Assembly: GCA_021156245.1 (NCBI GenBank)
Contig: JAJNBO010000033.1
Span: 1-16,955 of the forward strand
Source: Ramlibacter sp.
GTDB taxonomy: Bacteria; Pseudomonadota; Gammaproteobacteria; Burkholderiales; Burkholderiaceae_C
Direction of reading: 5' to 3'
Length of the DNA: 16,955 bases
Shown: positions 1 through 7,945 of the stretch, piece by piece
Layout: each line of letters begins with the position of its first letter
Position numbering within the stretch: the first letter of the stretch is position 1
Notes under the pieces: generated by a model
Told to the model about the DNA's origin: nothing
What the model saw: the letters and a program-made list of their open reading frames with translations, nothing else
Databases searched by the model: none
Program-made: the position numbers and the translations under genes

Positions 1-292
1 GGTACTTGATGGAGTACGTGCCGCGGGTGTAGGTGATGTCCGCGGAGATGCTGTGCTTGCCGCGCACGTTCAGCACCGCCAGGGCCTTGCCCTGGCCCGT
101 GGGCGTGATCTGCCAGCCGCGCGGCGCGCCGGCTGCCTGCAGCGCCGCGCGGATCTGGTCGGCGCTGGCCGGCTGCCCGCTCGCGGACGTGACCGGGATC
201 GCCTCGTGGTTGATGATGGGAACCGAGCCGCGCGCGTGCGCATTCAGGGCGGTGAAGGCCAGGACGACGGCCAGCAAGCGCAGGAATTTCAT
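1..292 (-). CDS. Secreted small protein of unknown function, 3' part missing
   Basis: The reading frame opens at ATG (292-290) on the minus strand and runs off the left edge, giving 97 visible codons. The first 20 residues (MKFLRLLAVVLAFTALNAHA) form a clear Sec signal peptide with an AHA-type cleavage site, so the product is probably periplasmic or outer-membrane associated. The mature part begins RGSVPIINHEAIPVTSASG and continues with a RGW...LNVRGKHSISADITY...YSIKY stretch. I recall similar small exported proteins of unknown role in Burkholderiales, but I cannot assign a function. The start is supported by GGAGGA at 304-299, six bases ahead of the ATG. It is divergent from gdhB. No lipobox cysteine is visible. 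The C-terminus lies outside the window. Confidence 0.75.
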   Translation of the reverse strand, partial: MKFLRLLAVVLAFTALNAHARGSVPIINHEAIPVTSASGQPASADQIRAALQAAGAPRGWQITPTGQGKALAVLNVRGKHSISADITYTRGTYSIKY

Positions 293-324
293 GTTGGGTC
301 CTCCCCCGTGGAATCCAGCTCGAC

Positions 325-330
325 AGTGTA
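325..330 (-). promoter_or_regulatory. Candidate -10 box for the secreted-protein gene
   Basis: On the minus strand TACACT lies 33 bases ahead of the ATG at 292 and is a reasonable -10 hexamer (four of six matches to TATAAT). No convincing -35 hexamer is seen 16-18 bases upstream, so support is weak. The 136-base divergent gap 293-428 holds this, the ribosome binding sites of both flanking genes, and nothing else I can support. Confidence 0.3.
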
Positions 331-428
331 GCGGCGGCCATGCGGCTTGCGCATAGTCTTGCGGCCAAAAGGCATTGGCGCGGCGGCGGCGAGGCCCGTA
401 CAGTCCATTGGCCCAGGAGAACGACAAC

Positions 429-3400
429 ATGGCCTCTGCCGAAGCGAAGCGCGCGGAGCGCATTGCCCCCATCACGGCGCTCGGCGCCGCGCGGAAGGTG
501 AAAACGCCGCTGCCGCTGGACGAATTCGCCAGTGAGTACTTCCGCCAGGTGGACGTGGAGGACCTGGAGGAGCGCACGCCCGAAGACCTGCTCGGCGCCC
601 TGCTGTCGCACGGCCAGTTCGGCCAACAGCGCAACCCGCGCACGGCCAAGGTGCGGGTCCTGAGCCCGACGCCGGGGGAGGATGGGTGGGGTTCCCGCCA
701 CACCATCGTGCAGGTCGTCAACGACGACATGCCCTTCCTGGTGGATTCCGTGTCGATGGAAATCGCGCGCCAGGGCCTCACGCTGCACCTGATCGTGCAT
801 CCCATCTTCGCGGTGCAGCGGGATGCGGCGGGCGTGCTGCAGTCCCTGGCCGCGCGCGCGTCGGCGCCCGAACTGCCGCGCGAGTCTTGGATGACCATCG
901 AGGTCGACCGCATGGTCGACCCGGCGCGGCGCGCAGCGCTGGTGGCAGGCATCGAGCGGGTGCTCGCCGACGTCCGGGCGGCGGTGGAGGACTGGAAGCC
1001 GATGCTGGCCCGCCTGCAGGAGGTGACCTCCGCGCTGGCCAGCGTGCCGGCCGGCGTGGGCGCCGAGGAGGCGGCCGAAAGCCAGGCCTTCCTGCAATGG
1101 ATCGCCGACGAACACATCACCTTGCTGGGCTACCGGCAGCATGACCTGGTGGAAGACGGCGGCGAGCTCCTGCTCAAGCCCGTCGCAGGCAGCGGCCTCG
1201 GCCTGCTGCGCGACGGCGCGGCGACGCCGCCCTCGGCGAGCTTCGCCGCCCTGCCACCGGCGGCGCGCGCCCTCGCCCGCACCGCGTCGCCGGTGCTGGT
1301 GGTCACCAAGGCCAACACCCGCTCCACCGTGCACCGCGACGGCTACACCGACTACGTCGGCGTCAAGCGCTTCGACGCGAGCGGGCGCGTGGTCGGCGAG
1401 CATCGCTTCATCGGCCTGTTCACGTCGACCGCATACGCATCGCGCGTGTCCGAGACCCCGCTGCTGCGGCGCAAAGTGGCGGCGATCGCGCAGCGCGCCG
1501 GCTTCGCCCCCGGCGGCCACCTGGCCAAGGCGCTGGAACACACGCTGGAGACCTTTCCCCGTGACGACCTGTTCCAGATCCCTCTAGACGAGCTGTACGA
1601 CACCGCGCTGGGCATCCTGGCGCTGGGCGAGCGGCACCGCTTGCGCCTGTTCGCCTGGAAGGATCCGTTCGACCGTTTCGTGTCCTGCCTGCTGTTCATG
1701 CCGCGTGACGCCTTCTCGACGCAGCTGCGGCTGAAGTTCCAGCAAGTGCTGCTGCAGGCGCTGGGCGGAACGCAGATCGACTTCGACGTCCTGCTGTCGG
1801 GCACCAAGCTCGCGCGCGTGCATTTCATCGTGCGTATCGCGCCTGGCCCCATCCCCGCCTTCGACCCGAAGGACCTGGAGCGGCGCCTGGCCAGCGTGGC
1901 GCGGCGCTGGGAAGACGAGCTGCGCGACGCGCTGGTGGAGAGCGACGGCGAGGCGGCGGGCCTGGAGCTGGACCGCCGCTTCAACACCGCGTTTCCCGTC
2001 GCGTATCGCGAACGCGTGCCGGCGCGCGCCGCGGTGCACGACATCCGCAAGATCGAATCGCTCGGTCCCGCGCAGCCGCTGGCGCTGGCCTTGTACTGGC
2101 CGCTTGGCGCGCCCGAGGGCAGCCTGGGCCTGAAGGTGTACCGCCGCGGTGCGCCCGTGATCCTGTCCGACAGCCTGCCGATGCTGGAGCGCATGGGCGT
2201 GCGCGTGCTGGCCGAGGACAACCATCGCATCGAGCTCGGAGCGGCCGACCAGACGGTGTGGCTGCACGACTTCACGCTGCAGGCGCAACCCAGCGCCGAC
2301 ATCGAACCGCAGGCCCTGGCCCGCCTGTTCGAGGACGCCTTCGCCCGCGTGTTCCACGGCGAAGTGGAGAACGACGGCTTCAACCGGCTGGTGCTGCTGG
2401 CGGGACTGTCGGCGGAAGAGATCGTGGTGCTCCGGGCCTACGCCAAATACCTCAAGCAGGTCGGCTTCGCGCAGTCGCAGGCGACGATCACGGCCACCCT
2501 GGCTGCGCATCCGCGCATCGCCCGCATGCTGGTGTCGCTGTTCCGCCTGCGCTTCGACCCGGCGAAGCACGACGAAGCAGGCGCGCAGTCGCAGGTGAAT
2601 GCGCTGGAGCAGGCGCTGGACAAGGTCAGCAACCTGTCGGAAGACCGGGTGCTGCGGCAGCTGCTGGCGCTGGTGCAGGCGACGCTGCGCACCAACCACT
2701 GGCGCACCGGCGTGGGCGCGAGCGGGGCGCCCGGACCCCGCCGTCCCTTCCTGAGCTTCAAGCTCGACTCGCGCCAGGTGCCGGGGCTGCCGGAGCCGCG
2801 CCCGCTGTACGAGATCTGGGTGTACTCGCCGCGCTTCGAAGGCATCCACCTGCGCGGCGGCAAGGTCGCGCGCGGCGGCCTGCGCTGGTCCGACCGGCCG
2901 GACGACTTCCGCACCGAGGTGCTCGGGCTGGTGAAGGCGCAGATGGTGAAGAACACCGTCATCGTCCCGGTCGGTTCCAAGGGTGGCTTCGTGCTGAAGA
3001 AGGCGCCGCCCGCGAGCGACCGTGAAGCCTTCATGAAGGAAGGCGTGGCCTGCTACCAGGATTACCTGCGGGGCCTGCTGGACGTCACGGACAACCTGGT
3101 GGCGGGCAAGCCGGTGCCGCCGCCGCAGGTGGTGCGCGTCGACGGCGACGACCCCTACCTCGTGGTGGCGGCCGACAAGGGCACGGCCAGCTTTTCCGAT
3201 TTCGCCAACGCGATCAGCGCCGAATACGGCCACTGGCTCGGCGACGCCTTTGCCTCCGGCGGCAGCCAGGGCTACGACCACAAGGCAATGGGCATCACGG
3301 CGCGGGGCGCGTGGGAAAGCGTCAAGCGCCACTTCCGCGAGCTGGGCCTGGACACGCAGTCCACCGACTTCACGGTGGTCGGCATCGGCGACATGTCGGG

Positions 3401-5237
3401 CGACGTGTTCGGCAACGGCATGCTGCTGTCGAAACACATCCGCCTGCTCGCGGCCTTCGACCATCGCCACATCTTCATCGACCCGAACCCGGACGCGCAG
3501 GCCTCGTTCGCGGAACGGGAGCGCCTGTTCCAGTTGCCCCGCTCGTCGTGGGCGGACTACGAACCGAAGCTGATCTCCGAGGGCGGCGGCATCTGGGCGC
3601 GCTCGGAAAAGTCGGTGCCGCTGTCGCCACAGGCGCGTGCCGCGCTGGGCATCGAGGCCGAGCAGCTGGCGCCCACGGAGCTGGTGAACGCGATCCTCAA
3701 GGCGCCGGTGGACCTGCTGTACAACGGCGGCATCGGCACCTACGTCAAGGCGTCGACCGAATCGCACGCCGACGTGGGCGACCGCGCCAACGACGCGGTG
3801 CGCATCAACGGCGGCGAGCTGCGCTGCAAGGTGGTCGGCGAAGGCGGCAACCTGGGCTTCACGCAGCGCGGACGCATCGAGGCTGCCCTGGCCGGGGTGA
3901 AACTGAACACCGACGCCATCGACAACTCCGCGGGCGTGGACACCTCCGACCACGAGGTCAACATCAAGATCCTGCTGGGGCTCGCGGTCGCCGACGGCGA
4001 GCTGACGGAGAAGCAGCGCAACACGCTGCTGCCGCAGATGACCGACCAGGTGGCGGGGCTGGTGCTGCGCGACAACTACTTCCAGACGCAGGCACTGTCC
4101 ATCGGCGGTCGCCTGGCGCCGCGCTTGCTTCAGGAGCAGGCCCGCTTCATCCGCTTCCTGGAAAAGAAGGGCGAACTGAATCGCGCCATCGAGTTCCTGC
4201 CGTCCGACGAGGCCATCGCGGACCGCAAGCTGCGAGGGCTGGGCCTGACCAGCCCCGAGCTGGCGGTGCTGCTCGCGTACAGCAAGATGTGGCTGAACGA
4301 CGAGCTGATCGCGTCGGACCTGCCGGAGGATCCGTGGGTGGCCACCGCGCTGGAGCGCTACTTCCCGACGCAGCTGAAGGAAAAATTCGCGGCGTACGTC
4401 CCGCGCCATCCGCTCAAGCGCGAGATCATCGCCACGCACGTCCTGAACAGCATGGTCAACCGGGTCGGCCCGACCTTCGTCCATCGCCTCGGGGAGATCA
4501 CGGGCGCCACGGCGCCCCAGGTCGTGCGCGCCTACCTGGCAAGCCGCGAGGTGTTCGGGCTGGTGGCGCTGTGGCAGCAGATCGAGGCGCTGGACAGCCG
4601 CGTGCCCGACCAGGTGCAGGCCGAGATGGTCATCACGCTGCGCGGATTGATCGCGCGCGCCACCACCTGGTTCCTGCGCTCGCGCCGCCTGCTGGAGCCC
4701 ACGCAGCAGCTGGTGGAGCGCTTCGCCCCCGCGGTGCAGGCCTTGCGCGCGCACCGGGAGGCGTCCGCGGCGCTGTCCCCTCGCGCCACGCCCTGGGTCG
4801 AGGCCGGCGTGCCCGAGGCGCTGGCGCGGATGGTCGATGGTTCGGAAACCTGGTTCAACGCCCTGGACATCGCGGAGATCGCCGAAGGCAGCAAGCACCC
4901 GCTGGAGCTCACGGCGCAGGTGCACGCCGGCGTCGGCGACCGGCTGGGGCTGGAGCGCATGCGGCAGCAGATCGAGCTGCTGCCGGCGGACAGCTTCTGG
5001 GCCAGCCTGGCGAAGCTCGCGCTGTCCGATGACCTCACCGACCTGCAGCGCTCCATCGCGCTCCAGGCCGTGAGCCACCACCAGGGTGACGCAGGCCGCG
5101 TGCTGGACCAGTGGGAGCAGGGCAACCGCCAGTCGTTGGAGCGCGCGCGGCGCCTGCTCGCGGAGCTGCAGGAGACGCCGGGCAGCGACCTGGCGATGCT
5201 GTCGGTGGCGCTGCGGGAGCTGCGCAACCTCGTTTAG
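429..5237 (+). CDS. gdhB: NAD-dependent glutamate dehydrogenase, large (~180 kDa) class
   Basis: Oxidatively deaminates L-glutamate to 2-oxoglutarate and ammonium with NAD+, a catabolic link between amino acids and the TCA cycle in the cytoplasm. At 1602 residues it has the usual length of the large bacterial GDH family (Bac_GDH). The long N-terminal half carries ACT-like regulatory segments, for example around residues 95-130 (VNDDMPFLVDSVSMEI). The catalytic core follows: GGLRWSDRP at about 816-824, the glutamate-site lysines in AQMVKNT (K841) and PVGSKGG (K851), the dinucleotide-binding GIGDMSGDVFGNG at about 985-997, and VGEGGNLGFTQRGRIE near 1136. A helical C-terminal domain completes it. 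The ATG at 429 is chosen because AGGAGA (415-420) stands eight bases ahead; an in-frame TTG at 375 has no such site. No frameshift or missing core residue is seen. The SPFH gene starts 32 bases after the stop. Family assignment is firm; the symbol follows Pseudomonas usage. Confidence 0.96.
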   Translation: MASAEAKRAERIAPITALGAARKVKTPLPLDEFASEYFRQVDVEDLEERTPEDLLGALLSHGQFGQQRNPRTAKVRVLSPTPGEDGWGSRHTIVQVVNDDMPFLVDSVSMEIARQGLTLHLIVHPIFAVQRDAAGVLQSLAARASAPELPRESWMTIEVDRMVDPARRAALVAGIERVLADVRAAVEDWKPMLARLQEVTSALASVPAGVGAEEAAESQAFLQWIADEHITLLGYRQHDLVEDGGELLLKPVAGSGLGLLRDGAATPPSASFAALPPAARALARTASPVLVVTKANTRSTVHRDGYTDYVGVKRFDASGRVVGEHRFIGLFTSTAYASRVSETPLLRRKVAAIAQRAGFAPGGHLAKALEHTLETFPRDDLFQIPLDELYDTALGILALGERHRLRLFAWKDPFDRFVSCLLFMPRDAFSTQLRLKFQQVLLQALGGTQIDFDVLLSGTKLARVHFIVRIAPGPIPAFDPKDLERRLASVARRWEDELRDALVESDGEAAGLELDRRFNTAFPVAYRERVPARAAVHDIRKIESLGPAQPLALALYWPLGAPEGSLGLKVYRRGAPVILSDSLPMLERMGVRVLAEDNHRIELGAADQTVWLHDFTLQAQPSADIEPQALARLFEDAFARVFHGEVENDGFNRLVLLAGLSAEEIVVLRAYAKYLKQVGFAQSQATITATLAAHPRIARMLVSLFRLRFDPAKHDEAGAQSQVNALEQALDKVSNLSEDRVLRQLLALVQATLRTNHWRTGVGASGAPGPRRPFLSFKLDSRQVPGLPEPRPLYEIWVYSPRFEGIHLRGGKVARGGLRWSDRPDDFRTEVLGLVKAQMVKNTVIVPVGSKGGFVLKKAPPASDREAFMKEGVACYQDYLRGLLDVTDNLVAGKPVPPPQVVRVDGDDPYLVVAADKGTASFSDFANAISAEYGHWLGDAFASGGSQGYDHKAMGITARGAWESVKRHFRELGLDTQSTDFTVVGIGDMSGDVFGNGMLLSKHIRLLAAFDHRHIFIDPNPDAQASFAERERLFQLPRSSWADYEPKLISEGGGIWARSEKSVPLSPQARAALGIEAEQLAPTELVNAILKAPVDLLYNGGIGTYVKASTESHADVGDRANDAVRINGGELRCKVVGEGGNLGFTQRGRIEAALAGVKLNTDAIDNSAGVDTSDHEVNIKILLGLAVADGELTEKQRNTLLPQMTDQVAGLVLRDNYFQTQALSIGGRLAPRLLQEQARFIRFLEKKGELNRAIEFLPSDEAIADRKLRGLGLTSPELAVLLAYSKMWLNDELIASDLPEDPWVATALERYFPTQLKEKFAAYVPRHPLKREIIATHVLNSMVNRVGPTFVHRLGEITGATAPQVVRAYLASREVFGLVALWQQIEALDSRVPDQVQAEMVITLRGLIARATTWFLRSRRLLEPTQQLVERFAPAVQALRAHREASAALSPRATPWVEAGVPEALARMVDGSETWFNALDIAEIAEGSKHPLELTAQVHAGVGDRLGLERMRQQIELLPADSFWASLAKLALSDDLTDLQRSIALQAVSHHQGDAGRVLDQWEQGNRQSLERARRLLAELQETPGSDLAMLSVALRELRNLV

Positions 5238-5238
5238 C

Positions 5239-5244
5239 TATCAT
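5239..5244 (+). promoter_or_regulatory. Candidate -10 box ahead of the SPFH-led operon
   Basis: TATCAT (one mismatch to TATAAT) lies in an unusually AT-rich patch directly after the gdhB stop codon and 25 bases ahead of the SPFH start. A start site near 5251 would leave a leader of about 19 bases carrying the GAGGAG ribosome binding site (5259-5264). No good -35 hexamer is visible, so read-through from gdhB or an activator-dependent promoter are alternatives. Confidence 0.25.
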
Positions 5245-5269
5245 CCGGATTCACTCCCGAGGAGCGGCC

Positions 5270-6190
5270 ATGGCACTGATGGATTTCATCAAGAAGCAGT
5301 TCATCGACATCATCCAGTGGACGGAGGACAGCGAAGGCACGCTGTCCTGGCGCTTCCCGATGGCGGACATGGAAATCCAGTACGGCGCGGCGCTCGTCGT
5401 GCGCGCTTCGCAAATGGCGGTGTTCGTCAACGAGGGGAAGGTGGCGGACGTGTTCGGCCCCGGCACGCACAAGCTCACCACCCAGACCATCCCGGTCCTG
5501 ACGTACCTCAAGAACTGGGACAAGCTGTTCCAGTCGCCGTTCAAGAGCGACGTCTACTTCTTCAGCACGCGCCAGCAGGTGGACCAGCGCTGGGGCACGC
5601 CGCAGCCGATCACCATCCGCGACAAGGACTTCGGCGCGGTGCGCCTGCGCGCCTTCGGCAACTACAGCTACAGCATCGCCGACCCGGGCGCCTTCCACAC
5701 GCGCATCTCCGGAACGCGCGAGCGCTATACGGTCGACGAGCTCGACGGCCAGCTGCGCGGGCTGGTGCTGCAGCACATCTCCGACGCCATCGCGCAGAGC
5801 GGCATGCCCTTCCTGGACCTGGCGGCCAACCAGATCGAGTTCGCCAACGCCTTGCAGAAGGAACTGGCGCCGGCCTTCGCGGAGATCGGCCTCACGCTCG
5901 AAGGCATGACGGTGCAGAACCTGTCGCTGCCCGACGAACTGCAGAAGCTGCTGGACCAGCGCATCGGCATGGGCATGGTCGGCAACGACATGGGCAACCT
6001 GCAGAAAGGCCTGCAGCCGGCGCCCGCGCAGGAAGCCGCGTCGGCGGCAAGCGCCCCGGCCGCGGCGGCCGTGCGTCCGGAGGACGTGATGGCCACGCTC
6101 GAGAAACTTGGCGAGCTCAAGGCCAAGGGCATCCTGACGCAGGAAGAGTTCGACGCCAAGAAGGCGGAGCTGCTCAAGAAACTCGTGTAA
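5270..6190 (+). CDS. SPFH-domain protein with C-terminal SHOCT domain
   Basis: A 306-residue protein of the SPFH (stomatin/prohibitin/flotillin-like) group often labelled 'virion core protein-like' or YdjI-type. Residues about 30-235 hold the SPFH-like domain: VVRASQMAVFVNEGKVADVFGPGTHKL at 43-69 is the typical opening, followed by NYSYSIADPGAF around 131-142. An Ala/Pro-rich linker (249-269) leads to a SHOCT domain at 276-305 (LEKLGELKAKGILTQEEFDAKK), a short helical module common at the ends of membrane-linked or oligomeric proteins. There is no signal peptide or membrane span, so membrane attachment would be peripheral or through partners. The start is set by GAGGAG at 5259-5264, five bases ahead of ATG. 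It opens a five-gene run, and the next gene starts six bases after its stop. Function is not established; a scaffold for the membrane proteins downstream is an inference from family and context. Confidence 0.88.
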   Translation: MALMDFIKKQFIDIIQWTEDSEGTLSWRFPMADMEIQYGAALVVRASQMAVFVNEGKVADVFGPGTHKLTTQTIPVLTYLKNWDKLFQSPFKSDVYFFSTRQQVDQRWGTPQPITIRDKDFGAVRLRAFGNYSYSIADPGAFHTRISGTRERYTVDELDGQLRGLVLQHISDAIAQSGMPFLDLAANQIEFANALQKELAPAFAEIGLTLEGMTVQNLSLPDELQKLLDQRIGMGMVGNDMGNLQKGLQPAPAQEAASAASAPAAAAVRPEDVMATLEKLGELKAKGILTQEEFDAKKAELLKKLV

Positions 6191-6196
6191 GCCGCG

Positions 6197-7702
6197 TTGA
6201 CGGCCGAACGCAAGTACACCGCGCCCTGCCCGGGCTGCGGTGCCCCCGTCGAATTCCGCAGCGCGCAGTCCACGCACGCGGTGTGCAGCTTCTGCCGCAG
6301 CACCGTGGTGCGCGACGGCGCCACGCTCGCGCGCGTCGGCAAGATGGCGGAGCTGTTCGACGACCACAGCCCCTTGCAGCTGATGGCGCGCGGCAGCTGG
6401 CAGGGCAAGGACTTCACGCTGGTCGGCCGGCTGCAGTACCGCGGCGCCAGCGGTCCCTGGACGGAATGGGTCGCACTGTTCGACGACGGCACCAGCGGCT
6501 GGGTGGCGGAAGACAACGGCGCCTACGTGTTCGCCCTGCCGGCCGCCAGCGAGCGCGCGATGCCGTCGGCGGAGCAGTTCCGGGTCGGCGCGTCCACGGC
6601 CGTCAACGGCAAGTCCTACCAGGTCACGTCGAACGAACAGGTGGCGTTGGTCGCGGCGGAAGGCGAGCTGCCGCACCTGCCGTCGCTGAACACGCCCTTC
6701 GCAATGGTGGAGCTGCGCAGCCCCGACAACGAGGTGCTGTCGGTGGACTACGGCGCGACGCCGCCGGGGCTGGCGCGGGGACGCCCCGCCGCGCTCGAGG
6801 AGTTGAAGGTCTCCGGCCTGCGGGAAGACAGCGAGCAAGTGTCCACCGGCCGCCAGTTCGCGTGCCCGAACTGCGGCGCGCCGGTGGAAGCGCATTTCGC
6901 CGACAGCAAGGCCATCACCTGCCGCGCCTGCAACACCCTGATCGACCTGAGCTCGGGCATCGGCGGCGAGTTGCGCCACGCGGTGCAGGACGAGCCGGTG
7001 CAACCGCTGATCCCGCTGGGAAGCACCGGACAGCTGCAAGGCGTGCATTGGCAGGTGGTGGGCTTCCAGCATCGCATCGGCACCGAGCCGGACGACCCGG
7101 ACGAGCACTTCGGCTGGAGCGAATACCTGCTGTACAACCGCAAGCGGGGCTTCACCTTCCTGGTCGACTCTACCGACGGCTGGAGCGTCGTCAAGCCGGC
7201 GACCGGCGCGCCGATGGTGAAGAAGGACATGCAGACGGCGGTGTACCTGGGCACCACCTACCGCCAGCAGTACGCGTACAAGGCGCGCACGACGTACGTC
7301 GCGGGCGAGTTCTACTGGCCGGTGGAGCGCGGGCACGCCACCTTCAACCGCGACTACGCGGGCGGCCACGGCGCGCTGCTGTCCATGGAAGAGACGCCGC
7401 GCGAGCGTACCTGGTCCGTCGGCAGCAAGGTGGACAGCGACCTGGTCGCGCGGGCCTTCGGCCTGGAGGCCAAGTCCGGCCTCATGAAGCGCGGCGATGC
7501 CGGGCCCACGAGCGGCAAGGGTGCGGGCTGCGGCTGCGCGACCATCGTGCTGGTGGTGCTGGCCATCCTGATCCTGCTCGCCCTGCTGAAGGCGTGCGAG
7601 GACGACAACTGGACCCGTGGCAGCGGCACCGGCTACACGTCCTCGCCGCGCAGCGGCGGCGGCTATTCCGGCGGCGGCGGCTGGTCGGGCGGTGGCAAGT
7701 GA
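6197..7702 (+). CDS. Double zinc-ribbon, double DUF4178 membrane-anchored protein
   Basis: A 501-residue protein with an internally repeated plan. Each half starts with a CPxCGAPVE zinc ribbon (C11, C14, C30, C33; then C223, C226, C242, C245) followed by a DUF4178-like beta-rich domain (about 56-195 and 274-425). One membrane span (about 448-466) follows a GCGC motif, and the tail is a Ser/Gly-rich sequence ending SGGGGWSGGGK. Most of the protein therefore probably lies in the cytoplasm, tail-anchored. TTG at 6197 is taken as the start because the frame is closed by the upstream TAA three codons earlier and a later start would remove the first zinc-ribbon cysteines. There is no clear Shine-Dalgarno sequence, so translation is probably coupled to the SPFH gene six bases before. 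DUF4178 genes often neighbour SPFH and DUF350 genes, from my knowledge of the families; no biochemical role is known to me. Confidence 0.82.
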   Translation: MTAERKYTAPCPGCGAPVEFRSAQSTHAVCSFCRSTVVRDGATLARVGKMAELFDDHSPLQLMARGSWQGKDFTLVGRLQYRGASGPWTEWVALFDDGTSGWVAEDNGAYVFALPAASERAMPSAEQFRVGASTAVNGKSYQVTSNEQVALVAAEGELPHLPSLNTPFAMVELRSPDNEVLSVDYGATPPGLARGRPAALEELKVSGLREDSEQVSTGRQFACPNCGAPVEAHFADSKAITCRACNTLIDLSSGIGGELRHAVQDEPVQPLIPLGSTGQLQGVHWQVVGFQHRIGTEPDDPDEHFGWSEYLLYNRKRGFTFLVDSTDGWSVVKPATGAPMVKKDMQTAVYLGTTYRQQYAYKARTTYVAGEFYWPVERGHATFNRDYAGGHGALLSMEETPRERTWSVGSKVDSDLVARAFGLEAKSGLMKRGDAGPTSGKGAGCGCATIVLVVLAILILLALLKACEDDNWTRGSGTGYTSSPRSGGGYSGGGGWSGGGK

Positions 7703-7723
7703 GAGTTTTCATCGGAGGTCATC

Positions 7724-7945
7724 ATGGATCTTGAGTGGCTGAGACCGGGCGCCTTTTTCGGCTCCATCCTGTACGCGCTGGTCGGCGTGGTCGTGTTCTG
7801 GATCAGTTTCGTCGTCCTCGACCGCGTCACGCCCTACAAGTTGTGGGAAGAACTGGTCGAGAAGCAGAACGTGGCGCTGGCCATCGTGGTCGGCGCGATG
7901 GCGCTGGGCATCTCGATCATCGTGGCGGCCGCCGTCCACGGATGA
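7724..7945 (+). CDS. Small DUF350-family inner-membrane protein
   Basis: A 73-residue protein with two hydrophobic spans (about 12-32 and 51-69) separated by a short charged loop, DRVTPYKLWEELVEKQN. This pattern, especially the TPYxLWxEL...KQNxALAIVVGAMALGISIIVAAA run, is typical of DUF350 (YjfL-like) proteins, which form inner-membrane proteins of unknown activity. It is a single two-span unit; many family members carry two such units. A perfect GGAGGT (7714-7719) four bases ahead of ATG suggests strong translation, a contrast with the weak site of the gene before it. Its stop overlaps the start of the next gene (ATGA at 7942-7945), so it is translationally coupled to the aminopropyltransferase-like gene and probably works with it. 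Confidence 0.85.
   Translation: MDLEWLRPGAFFGSILYALVGVVVFWISFVVLDRVTPYKLWEELVEKQNVALAIVVGAMALGISIIVAAAVHG

Noticed and set aside
375..428. TTG start extending gdhB by 18 residues
   Set aside because: The extension is basic and low in information (MARRRRG...) and has no ribosome site, whereas AGGAGA precedes the ATG at 429.
1584..5081. Very long open frame (1165 codons) on the minus strand
   Set aside because: It lies wholly antisense to gdhB. Its composition (His, Gln, Arg, Val, Leu runs) is what the opposite strand of GC-rich coding DNA yields, and no domain is recognisable.
5234..7369. 711-codon open frame on the minus strand over the SPFH and DUF4178 genes
   Set aside because: A shadow frame with the same biased composition; the plus-strand proteins have clear domains and ribosome sites.
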